10,536 nt of DNA from NCBI RefSeq assembly GCF_000719095.1, contig NZ_JOEH01000061.1, positions 1-10,536 on the forward strand, written 5' to 3'. Position 1 is the stretch's first letter. Each line of letters opens with the position of its first letter. The notes below the pieces were generated by a model. It was not told the DNA's origin, searched no databases, and saw only the letters and a program-made list of their open reading frames with translations. Below, piece after piece: positions 1 through 7,101 of the stretch. Position numbers and translations under genes: made by a program. The DNA comes from Streptacidiphilus jeojiense (GTDB taxonomy: Bacteria > Actinomycetota > Actinomycetes > Streptomycetales > Streptomycetaceae).

Positions 1-72
1 CATGACACAGCCCAAGCCCCACCGGGCACTCCTGGATGACGGACAGCCCCACGAACGAGCGACGCCAAACCA

Positions 73-2496
73 TCAAGAACGGGACTTAACGCCCTCTGAG
101 ATCAGCGAAGGGTGCGAAGTCCGTTCCCGCCGATGGCGTTCGAGCAGCTCCGGGGCGGGGTGGAGCAGAAATGGCAGGATCAGGCGGTCGGGTTCGGCCA
201 GATTGAGCGCAGTCTCGAGTGCAGCAGTGCCTGCATCGTGTTCGCCGAGGGCCTCGCGCGCCATCGCCTCCAAGAGGAAGGTCTGCACCTGCCACACCTG
301 CAGGTTGGGGCCGACTGATGTGCCGTCGAGCACGGGTGCGAGCGCGGCCACCGCGCCCTCGGCGTCACCTTGGGCGAGTCGCAGCACCGCCGAGGCCTGG
401 CACATCGCTGTGGCGTCATGCTGGGTGCTCTCGGCTGCAGCCAAGGCCTGATCCGCGCGACGGGTGTCCCCCAGCCGCACCAGTGTCTGGGTATGCAGCG
501 ATCGCGTACGGGCCGTGAGCGGGTGGTGGGCCACCAGCCGCTCACCGAGTGCCGCTCCGGCGCAGAAGGCGCTCAGTGCCTCATGGTGCCGGCCACGTGC
601 GAGTTCGTGCAGGCCGCGAGCGTAGTGGAGCAGCATGGCAACGGCCGGGTAGACCTCGTCGCGGGAAGAGGCCTCGGCCCGTTCGAGCCATGGCTCGGCC
701 TCCTCGAGGCGTGCCTGCCAGAGCATCGGCACGGCCAGCGCAACGCACGGGATGGCGATGATCGGCTTCTGGGACCAGCCATGCTGCTCGGCCAGCCGGA
801 GGGCCCGATGACTGCGCTCCGGCACCAGTTCCAGCGACCAGAGGTGTGCGACGAGTGCCGCGTGGGCAAGGCCGTTGAATTCGAGGTAGGGCCGCTCGAG
901 CTGGCGCGCGAGGGAGATGCCCTGCGCCAGGTACCGCTCCGGTTCATCGACGCGCATCAGCCAGGACTCGGCGATGCCGAGGCTGACAAGCCCTAGCGCG
1001 CGCATGTCCGCGCGCAGCGGAACCCCGGGCAGCAGTGGGGTCTCGGGCGCAAGGAGGCGCTCGGCGCTCTCGAAGACAGCAGGGAGGTTGCCGCGGAGCC
1101 GAGCGAGGTTGAGCCGGAGGATGGCGAGCATGGCCTGGAGCGCGTGCCGGCGATCGTCCGGCAGCGAGGCCGAGCCGCCGTCTGCAATCGCCAGCAGTTC
1201 CTCAGCGCGGTCGGCGGCTCCACGGTTCAGGTAGTCGGCCGCAGCCACGGCAGCGAGTTGCGGGTCGCCCAGCGTGGCGTCGGCGGGGAACTCGGCAAGC
1301 AGCTCGTGCCCGGTGGACGCCTGGCCGTCGAGCTCGAGGGCGAACCAGTGGTCGGCCAGCAGCGTGCTCGCCAGTGCCCACTCCCCGCCGGCCTGAGCGT
1401 GGCGGATCGCCTCGACCGGCCGATCGTGCTTGACGTACCACTCGGCTGCCGTGCGGTGCAGGACGGGGAGCTCGTCCGGTTCGGTCCGGCGCAGTTCGAG
1501 GCGCAGAAGATCGGCGAAGAGGTGGTGGTAGCGGAACGAGGATCTCGCGGGATCTAGAGACACAGTGAACGCGCCCGAGTCTTCGAGGTCCTGCAGGATC
1601 CGCTCGCTGCCGACGTCGCCGGTCAAGGCATCGGCCAATGGCCCGTCGATACGCTCGAGGATCGAGGTGCGCAGCAGGAGCCGACGACCGTCGGCGGACT
1701 GTCGGCCCAGCACTTCGGCGAGGAGGTATTCGGCGACGGTCCGCTCACCGCCGGAGAACTCGATCGCGAAGCGCTCCGGTTCCGAATGCCGGGCAAGAAG
1801 GAGAGCGGCCAGACGAAGCCCGGCAGCCCAGCCCTCCGCGCGCTCGTGCAGCAGGTCGACAGCCGGCTGCGACAGCTGGATCCCGGCCGCGTCGAGTAGT
1901 GCCCGGGCCTCGCTCGGGGTGAAGCGGAGGTCGTCGGCGCGGATCTCGGTGACCTGGTCCTCGAGGCGCAGCCGGTGCAGGCCGAGCGACAGGTCGTGTC
2001 GGCTGGCGAGGATGAGGCGGAGCGCGCCGGTGCTGCGCTTCAAGAGAAGTGCGAGCTGGCGCAGCGTCTCCTCGGAGCGCACTTCGTGAAGGTCGTCGAT
2101 GACCAGGTACGCCGGTCCATCGAGGGCTTCCAGATCCTCCGCCAAACGCTCGACGATTTCGAATCCGTCCAGGTCGGGGGCGGGCGTCAGCGCTCGCACG
2201 AGCCCTGAGCCGGGAACGGTGCCCCGGATCTCGTCGAGGACGGTGAGCCAGAAGCGCTGGGGGTCGTGGTCCTCGCGTTCCACCGACACCCAGGCGGTAC
2301 GGTCGGCCAGCCCGGCCGCCTCAACCCATGACCGGAGCAGGACGGTCTTCCCGCTCCCGGCCGGCGCGACGACGATCGTGAGCAGACCCGCTCCGCCGAG
2401 TCGCTCGAACAGCGCCGGACGAGCGATCGTGCGCAGTTCTCCCTTGGGATGGACGGCAAATGTGCCGTGCACCGGAGGCAGCGAGGTCGCAGTCAT
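73..2496 (-). CDS. MalT/LuxR-type STAND ATPase regulator lacking its C-terminal HTH
   Basis: An 807-residue protein with the architecture of large ATP-dependent LuxR-family (MalT-like) regulators. The Walker A loop APAGSGKT is at residues 44-51, the Walker B segment LVIDDLHE at 131-138, an LASRHD strand end at 163-168 and the conserved GWAAGLRLAALL at 222-233. A long alpha-helical, TPR-like sensor region fills roughly 330-780. Family members of this type normally run to about 870-930 residues and finish with a LuxR-type helix-turn-helix. Here the protein stops shortly after LHPAPELLERHRRERTSHP (about 776-794), where the linker to the HTH should begin, and no HTH is visible. The start is set by AGGAGGT (2504-2510) 7 nt upstream of the ATG. 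It lies 120 nt downstream of the acyl-CoA synthetase on the same strand, so it may be co-transcribed or have its own promoter. It would bind ATP and an unknown inducer, but DNA binding is doubtful. Family assignment is firm; function is not. Confidence 0.88.
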   Translation of the reverse strand: MTATSLPPVHGTFAVHPKGELRTIARPALFERLGGAGLLTIVVAPAGSGKTVLLRSWVEAAGLADRTAWVSVEREDHDPQRFWLTVLDEIRGTVPGSGLVRALTPAPDLDGFEIVERLAEDLEALDGPAYLVIDDLHEVRSEETLRQLALLLKRSTGALRLILASRHDLSLGLHRLRLEDQVTEIRADDLRFTPSEARALLDAAGIQLSQPAVDLLHERAEGWAAGLRLAALLLARHSEPERFAIEFSGGERTVAEYLLAEVLGRQSADGRRLLLRTSILERIDGPLADALTGDVGSERILQDLEDSGAFTVSLDPARSSFRYHHLFADLLRLELRRTEPDELPVLHRTAAEWYVKHDRPVEAIRHAQAGGEWALASTLLADHWFALELDGQASTGHELLAEFPADATLGDPQLAAVAAADYLNRGAADRAEELLAIADGGSASLPDDRRHALQAMLAILRLNLARLRGNLPAVFESAERLLAPETPLLPGVPLRADMRALGLVSLGIAESWLMRVDEPERYLAQGISLARQLERPYLEFNGLAHAALVAHLWSLELVPERSHRALRLAEQHGWSQKPIIAIPCVALAVPMLWQARLEEAEPWLERAEASSRDEVYPAVAMLLHYARGLHELARGRHHEALSAFCAGAALGERLVAHHPLTARTRSLHTQTLVRLGDTRRADQALAAAESTQHDATAMCQASAVLRLAQGDAEGAVAALAPVLDGTSVGPNLQVWQVQTFLLEAMAREALGEHDAGTAALETALNLAEPDRLILPFLLHPAPELLERHRRERTSHPSLISEGVKSRS

Positions 2497-2616
2497 GCTT
2501 CTGACCTCCTACCCAGAGAACGCCACACCATACGTTGAGTCGGGAGCCAGGCTAGCCATGGACGACGCGAGGTGCTCGTAGACGCGCTGCACGAGCGACC
2601 AGCCGGCGCGGAGCAG

Positions 2617-4257
2617 TCACAGGTCACGCAGTGCGCGCCGGAGCACCTTCCCGGTCGCGTTGCGAGGAAGTTGATCGACGAAGACGATGTCGCGCGGGAC
2701 CTTGTAGCGGGCGAGATTGGTCCTGACGTACGCCTTGATCTCCTCCGCGTTGGGGGTTGCGCCGGGACTGGTGACGACGACGGCGCGCAGACGCGTGCCG
2801 AACTCCGGGTCCTCGACGCCGATGACAGCCACCTCCTGGACGTCAGCGCGCTCGGCGAGCAGGTTCTCGATCTCGAGCGGGTAGACGTTCTCGCCTCCGG
2901 AAACGATCATGTCGTCGTCGCGGCCGTCGATGTGCAGCAGTCCGTGGGCGTCGAGGTGGCCGATGTCGCCGGTGGTCATGTAGCCGTCGATGACCTGCTT
3001 GTGGCGGCCGTCGGTGTAGCCCTCGAACGGGATGGCACTGCGCACGAACACGCGGCCGGGCAGGTGGCTTTCGGTGATGCGCCGGTCCTGGTCGTCGAAG
3101 AGGGCGACCTGCGACGTCAGCGGCGGTCGGCCGACGGTACCGGGGGCGAGGCGCAGATCCTGCGGCTGGGCCACCGCGGCGATGCCGACCTCGGTGGATC
3201 CGTAGATGTTGTGCAGGACCGCGCCGAAGATGTCCTGGGTCCGGGCGGCGAGTTCCGGGGACAGCGCGGAGCCGGACACCGCGATGGTCTTCAGCGTGGT
3301 GAGGCCGTAGCGACGGATGACCTCCGGCCCCAGCTGGAGGATCCGTTGCAGCATGGTCGGGACGGCGACCAGCATGTCCGCGCGGTGTTCGGCCAGCAAC
3401 CGCAGGGTGTTCTCCGGGTCGAAGCGGCGGGCGAGCACGATCTTGTTGCCCAGCGCGGTGCCGACGACCCAGTTGCTGAACCCGGTGGAATGAAAGACCG
3501 GGGACGCGATCAGTATCGTGCCGCGGCGCGGGAAGGGGATGCGGTCGACCAGTTGGACGCTGGCCAGCGGAGTCACCTTGGTGCGTGGCGCACCCTTGGG
3601 GAGCCCGGTAGTGCCGCTGGTGAGGATGGTGAACCCGCCCGGTCGCTCGGGTGGCGGAGGCAGCGTAGGATTTCCTGTGGCGATCAGGTTGTCCAGGACG
3701 CTGGCCCCCACCGGCACGGTGTGGCCCGCGTCCACCCAGGTGAGGATGCGTGGGAGCGAAGAGGGCAGGGCGTCCAGCAAGTCGTTGAACTCGCTGTCGT
3801 GCAGCATCGCCCGCACGTTCTCACGTGCAGCCACCTCGGCGAACTGCGGTTTGGCGAAGCCTGTGTTCATCAGGGCCAGCCGCAGCCCGGCACGGCCGGC
3901 CGCACTGATCGCCAGGATCAGGCCGCGGTGGTCGCGGGCCAGGACGCCGGCCACGGAGCCCGCCGTCAGTCCCATCGCGAGCAGGGCGTTGGCCAGGGCG
4001 TTCGACTGCTCGTCAAGCTCGCGGTAGGTCAGGACGCCGCGCTCGTCGGCCAGCGCCGGCGCGTCCGGAGCACGCCGGGCCACGGCCATGATCATCGATG
4101 CCGGGGGGCCGTAGACGTTGTTGTTCCGTGCCGCGCGAAGGGTCAGGTCCAACCTGGTCAGGTCGATGACCCCTGCCTGGTGCAGACGGACCACGGCGCG
4201 CGCGGACCTGGCCGCGTTGTGCAGGCGGGTGGTGAGCGGATCGGACGTCGAAGGCAT
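2617..4257 (-). CDS. Acyl-CoA synthetase (FadD-like, ANL superfamily)
   Basis: A complete 546-residue AMP-forming acid:CoA ligase, which would activate a carboxylic acid to its acyl-CoA through an acyl-adenylate. The ANL signatures are all present and in order: the phosphate-binding loop TSGTTGLPKG (213-222), the adenine motif YGSTE (352-356), TTGD (428-431), the hinge and following loop GRDDDMIVSGGENVYP (445-460), and the C-terminal NATGK with the expected catalytic lysine at 537. The length is normal for FadD enzymes. The ATG at 4257 has GAAAGG about 9-10 nt upstream. It lies 39 nt downstream of the kinase gene on the same strand and is the last enzyme of the leftward operon. The N-terminal 45 residues before the AMP-binding core are typical of actinobacterial FadD proteins. 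The substrate chain cannot be read from sequence; neighbours suggest a hydroxylated or branched acid rather than an ordinary fatty acid (inference). Confidence 0.93.
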   Translation of the reverse strand: MPSTSDPLTTRLHNAARSARAVVRLHQAGVIDLTRLDLTLRAARNNNVYGPPASMIMAVARRAPDAPALADERGVLTYRELDEQSNALANALLAMGLTAGSVAGVLARDHRGLILAISAAGRAGLRLALMNTGFAKPQFAEVAARENVRAMLHDSEFNDLLDALPSSLPRILTWVDAGHTVPVGASVLDNLIATGNPTLPPPPERPGGFTILTSGTTGLPKGAPRTKVTPLASVQLVDRIPFPRRGTILIASPVFHSTGFSNWVVGTALGNKIVLARRFDPENTLRLLAEHRADMLVAVPTMLQRILQLGPEVIRRYGLTTLKTIAVSGSALSPELAARTQDIFGAVLHNIYGSTEVGIAAVAQPQDLRLAPGTVGRPPLTSQVALFDDQDRRITESHLPGRVFVRSAIPFEGYTDGRHKQVIDGYMTTGDIGHLDAHGLLHIDGRDDDMIVSGGENVYPLEIENLLAERADVQEVAVIGVEDPEFGTRLRAVVVTSPGATPNAEEIKAYVRTNLARYKVPRDIVFVDQLPRNATGKVLRRALRDL

Positions 4258-4296
4258 GGGTGGATACCTTTCGGGTCATGAAAAATCGAGGGGAGG

Positions 4297-5378
4297 TCAT
4301 CTGCTCTTGCGCATGATGCGGCGGCATCGGCGTTCCAGCAGGACGACGGCGAGGCCGAAGTACCGGAACTGCGGGTTGGTGGTCTGCTTGTGGTGGTAGC
4401 GGTAGTAGATCTGCTGGCAGATGGCGGCCAGTCGGAACAGGCCGAAGACCTCGTAGAAGGCCCACTCGCGTTCGGTCAGGCCGATGCCCGTGCGGGCGCA
4501 GTAGTGGTCGACGACCTCGCGCCGGGTGAGCATGCCGGGGGTATGGGTGGGCTGTCGGCGGAAGATCTTGAACGCCGGACCGTCGTCCCGCTGGACCCAG
4601 TAGGCGAGCGCCCCGCCCAGTTCCATCAGCGGATCACCGATGGTCGCCATCTCCCAGTCGAGCAGTCCGATGGGGCGGGTGGGATCGGTACGGTCCAGGA
4701 CGAGGTTGTCGAAACGGAAATCGTTGTGGACGGGCACAGCTGCGCGGTCCGCGGGCTGGTTCTCGTCCAGCCAGGACATCACCGCCTCGAACGAGCTGAC
4801 GTTCCGCGTCCTGGCCTGGCGGTACCGGTTGGACCAGCCAGTGATTTGGCGGCCGACGTAGCCGGGCCCTTGGACATCCACGTCAGTCCGGCCGCTTGGG
4901 GATCGACGGAGTGCAGTTGTACCAGCACGTCGAGGGCGTTGACGCAGAGCGCGCGGACCCGCTCCGGTGCCAGGTCGACTTCTGGCGGCAGCTCTTTGCG
5001 GGAGATGAGGCCGTCCAGGCGCTCCATCAGATAGAAGGGGGTGCCGATGACGTCCTCGTCCTCGCACAGGGCGACCGTGGCCGGTGCGTAGTCGAAGTGC
5101 GGTCGCAGGGCAGTCTGGACGCGGTATTCGCGCGCCATGTCGTGCGCCCCTTCGGCTCGCCGCCCGCCGGGTGGCCGCCGCAGGATCAGGTCCCGGTCCG
5201 GATACTCCAGCAGATAGGTCAGGTTCGACGCTCCACCGCGGAACTGACGCACCGCCGGGAGGGTGGACGGGGAGTCGTCCGCGAGGTGGGCGCGCAGCCA
5301 CGCGGCCAGGGCGGCGACGTCGAAAGCGTCCTCGGCCCGCACACTGCTGGCCTCTGAGGGGGCGGACACGGAGTTCAC
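4297..5378 (-). pseudogene. APH-like acyl-CoA kinase (ACAD10/11-N type), one-base frameshift
   Basis: A phosphotransferase-family (aminoglycoside kinase fold) gene read in two frames. The GTG start at 5378 overlaps the SDR stop as GTGA and has a strong AGGAGG 5 nt upstream. Frame one gives the N-lobe: FRGGASNLTYLL (46-57), LILRRPP (64-70) and AHDMAREY (78-85), up to LTWMSKGP (165-172). Homology then continues in the next frame from GYVGRQITGW, with the catalytic loop HNDFRFDNLVL (D220 of the merged protein), the metal site LLDWE (D241) and GDPLMELGG. Restoring one G in the CCCGG run at 4861-4866 gives an uninterrupted 360-residue protein, a normal family length. As given, the first frame ends at 4779 (199 residues) without the catalytic loop. 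Close relatives sit beside or are fused to acyl-CoA dehydrogenases and phosphorylate 4-hydroxyacyl-CoAs (established for ACAD10/11 and LvaA); that role here is inferred. A sequencing error is a real alternative to true inactivation. Confidence 0.85.
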
Positions 5379-5828
5379 GTCAGCCTCCTGACGACCGGGA
5401 GCGGGAGCCGTTTCATCAGGACCGCCAGGGGCGCCCAGGGCCAGCGCGGAACGTAGGCGACGCTCTTGCGCGCCTCGATGGCGCGCACCATGGCCGCCAC
5501 GCCGGGCTCCGTGTCGACCATGAACCGGGTGCGCTCGGCCGCGGCGGCGTTCATCTCGGAGCGGATGTAGCCGGGGCAGATCAGCGAGACGTCGACCCCC
5601 GGAATGCGTTCCGCGCGCAGCCCCTCGGCGAGCGCGGCCACGCCCGCCTTGCTGGCAGCGTAGGTGGTCATCGACCGCCGCATGCCGCGCAGGGCGGCGA
5701 AGGAGGAGACGAGGACCAGGTGCCCGCGGTGCTGGGCGCGGAAGACGGCCAGCGCGTGCTCGCTCTGCGAGAGCGCGCCGAGGAAGGCCGGAGCTGGCGC
5801 CGGTGATCACGATCGTGCCCCTGGTCAT
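5375..5828 (-). pseudogene. Short-chain dehydrogenase/reductase remnant with internal deletion
   Basis: The ATG at 5828 overlaps the dehydrogenase stop as ATGA and opens with MTRGTIVITGASSG, the first strand and start of the glycine-rich NAD(P)-binding motif of an SDR. Immediately after it, homology jumps to another frame starting about 5788: FLGALSQSEHALAVF, then GHLVLVSSFAALRG with the catalytic serine region, YAASK (the YxxxK catalytic pair), and a C-terminus ending LPVVRRLT at 5375. This tail is about 137 residues. SDRs of this family are about 245-255 residues, so roughly 95-100 residues are missing, including the rest of the TGxxxGxG loop, the acidic cofactor-selecting region and the NAG motif. 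The two remaining parts are also out of frame. No functional oxidoreductase can be made from this sequence as given. An assembly collapse is possible. The original enzyme probably oxidised or reduced a hydroxy/keto intermediate of the operon's pathway (inference). Confidence 0.85.
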
Positions 5829-7090
5829 CGCGCGGCCTGTTGCGCGTGCTTGGCCAGCTCCAGGCGGCCGACCAGGTCGAGGTGGACCTCGTCGGGTCCG
5901 TCGGCGAGCCGGATGGCGCGTGCGGTGGACCACGCCGCCGACAGCGGCAGGTCGTCGGACAGGCCGGCGCCGCCGTGGATCTGCATGGCGAAGTCGATGA
6001 CTTCCTGCGCCATGGTGGGGACGTGGGCCTTGATCTGGCTGATCTCGCTGAGGGCGCCCATGGCTCCGACGGTGTCGAGCTTCCAGGCCGCGTTGAGCAC
6101 GAGCAGCCGTGCCGCGTCGATCGCGATCCGCGCTTTCGCGATGCGCTCGCGGTTCCCGCCCAGGCGGGCTATCGGTCGTCCGAAAGCGGTGCGGTCCAGG
6201 CCCCGCCGGCACGCGGCCTCCAAGGCATTCTCGGCGAGTCCGATCAGGCGCATGCAGTGGTGGACGCGGCCGGGCCCGAGCCGCCCCTGGGCGATCTCGA
6301 AGGCCCGTCCCGGGCCGAGCACGATGCTGGTGGCGGGTACCCGCACGTTGGTGAACGAGACTTCGCCGTGCCCGAACGGCTCGTCGTAGCGGCCCATCGC
6401 GGGAAGCATCCGCTCCACGGTGACTCCTGGCGTGTCGACGGGAACCAGTGCCGTCGTGTGCCGCCTGTGCTTGTCGGCGTCGGGGAAGGTGAGCCCCATG
6501 AAGAGGATGACGGCGCAGTCGGGGTGACCGATGCCGGTGGTCCACCACTTGCGACCGTTCAGCACGACTTCATCACCGTCGAGGACCGCGGTGGCGGCCA
6601 TGTTCGTCGCGTCGGACGACGCCACCTCCGGCTCGGTCATCCCGAACGCCGACCGGATGCGTCCGTCCAGCAGCGGATCGAGCCACCGGTCGCGCTGGGC
6701 CTGGTTCCCGTACTGGAGCAGTACCTCCATGTTCCCGGAGTCGGGTGCGTTGCAGTTGAACACATGCGGTGCCAGGAAGGAGCGGCCGGTCAGCTCGGCG
6801 ATCGGCGCGTAGTCCGTGTTGGTCAGGCCCGCGCCGCCGTCGGTTCCGAACCGCGCGGCGTAGTCGCCGGCGTGGGCCGCGGGTAGGAACAGGTTCCACA
6901 GCCCCGCCTTGCGTGCCTCGGCCCGCAGCTCCGCGAGCAGCGGCAGCGGAACCCAGGGGTCGCCCTTGTTTTCACGCAGGGCGGCGACGTCGCGGTGGTA
7001 CTGCGCCTCGATCGGGAGTATTCGCTCCTCGATGAAGCGGCCCACCCGCTCGGTCAGGTCGGCAGCGCGGGCGCTGGAAGTGAAGTCCAT
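5825..7090 (-). CDS. Acyl-CoA dehydrogenase, ACAD10/11-like
   Basis: A complete 421-residue flavin-dependent acyl-CoA dehydrogenase. Visible signatures are FNCNAPDSGNMEVLLQYG (111-128), the flavin-contacting MTEPEVASSDATN (151-163), GRKWW (179-183), TAFGRPI (301-307) and QIHGGAGLSDD (370-380). The position of the usual catalytic carboxylate falls in ADGPDEVH (396-403), giving aspartate 397 rather than the glutamate of medium-chain enzymes. These features match the dehydrogenase half of ACAD10/ACAD11 proteins. The ATG at 7090 was chosen because homology begins at MDFTSSARAAD and a GAAGG lies 8 nt upstream; an upstream in-frame extension would overlap the propeller gene and is not protein-like. 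It follows that gene by 11 nt and overlaps the SDR start by ATGA. The kinase of the same system lies two genes downstream, suggesting the pair acts on 4-hydroxyacyl-CoA substrates (inference from family knowledge). Confidence 0.93.
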   Translation of the reverse strand: MDFTSSARAADLTERVGRFIEERILPIEAQYHRDVAALRENKGDPWVPLPLLAELRAEARKAGLWNLFLPAAHAGDYAARFGTDGGAGLTNTDYAPIAELTGRSFLAPHVFNCNAPDSGNMEVLLQYGNQAQRDRWLDPLLDGRIRSAFGMTEPEVASSDATNMAATAVLDGDEVVLNGRKWWTTGIGHPDCAVILFMGLTFPDADKHRRHTTALVPVDTPGVTVERMLPAMGRYDEPFGHGEVSFTNVRVPATSIVLGPGRAFEIAQGRLGPGRVHHCMRLIGLAENALEAACRRGLDRTAFGRPIARLGGNRERIAKARIAIDAARLLVLNAAWKLDTVGAMGALSEISQIKAHVPTMAQEVIDFAMQIHGGAGLSDDLPLSAAWSTARAIRLADGPDEVHLDLVGRLELAKHAQQAAR

Positions 7091-7101
7091 GTTTCTTGCC
7101 T

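Noticed and set aside
1..78. Alternative minus-strand frame continuing the MalT-type protein past its stop (reads PVLDGLASLV)
   Set aside because: The frame is open to the left edge and vaguely linker-like, but its codons mostly end in A or T, unlike genuine coding sequence here; not enough to claim a frameshift.
2550..2557. GGCTAGCC palindrome upstream of the MalT-type regulator
   Set aside because: Eight bases, single copy and no extension of the symmetry; no convincing -35/-10 pair was found in this gap either.
2573..2596. Inverted repeat GCTCGT...ACGAGC between the synthetase and the MalT-type gene as a terminator or operator
   Set aside because: Only a 6-bp stem with a 12-nt loop and no U-tract; no support for either role.
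2930..2936. ATGTGCA half-site inside the acyl-CoA synthetase gene
   Set aside because: There is no matching second arm, and a lone 7-mer within a coding region is expected by chance.
2572..4281. Long plus-strand reading frame opposite the acyl-CoA synthetase
   Set aside because: It is a mirror of the well-supported minus-strand gene in high-G+C DNA, has a biased Gly/Asp/Gln/Val composition and shows no family motifs.
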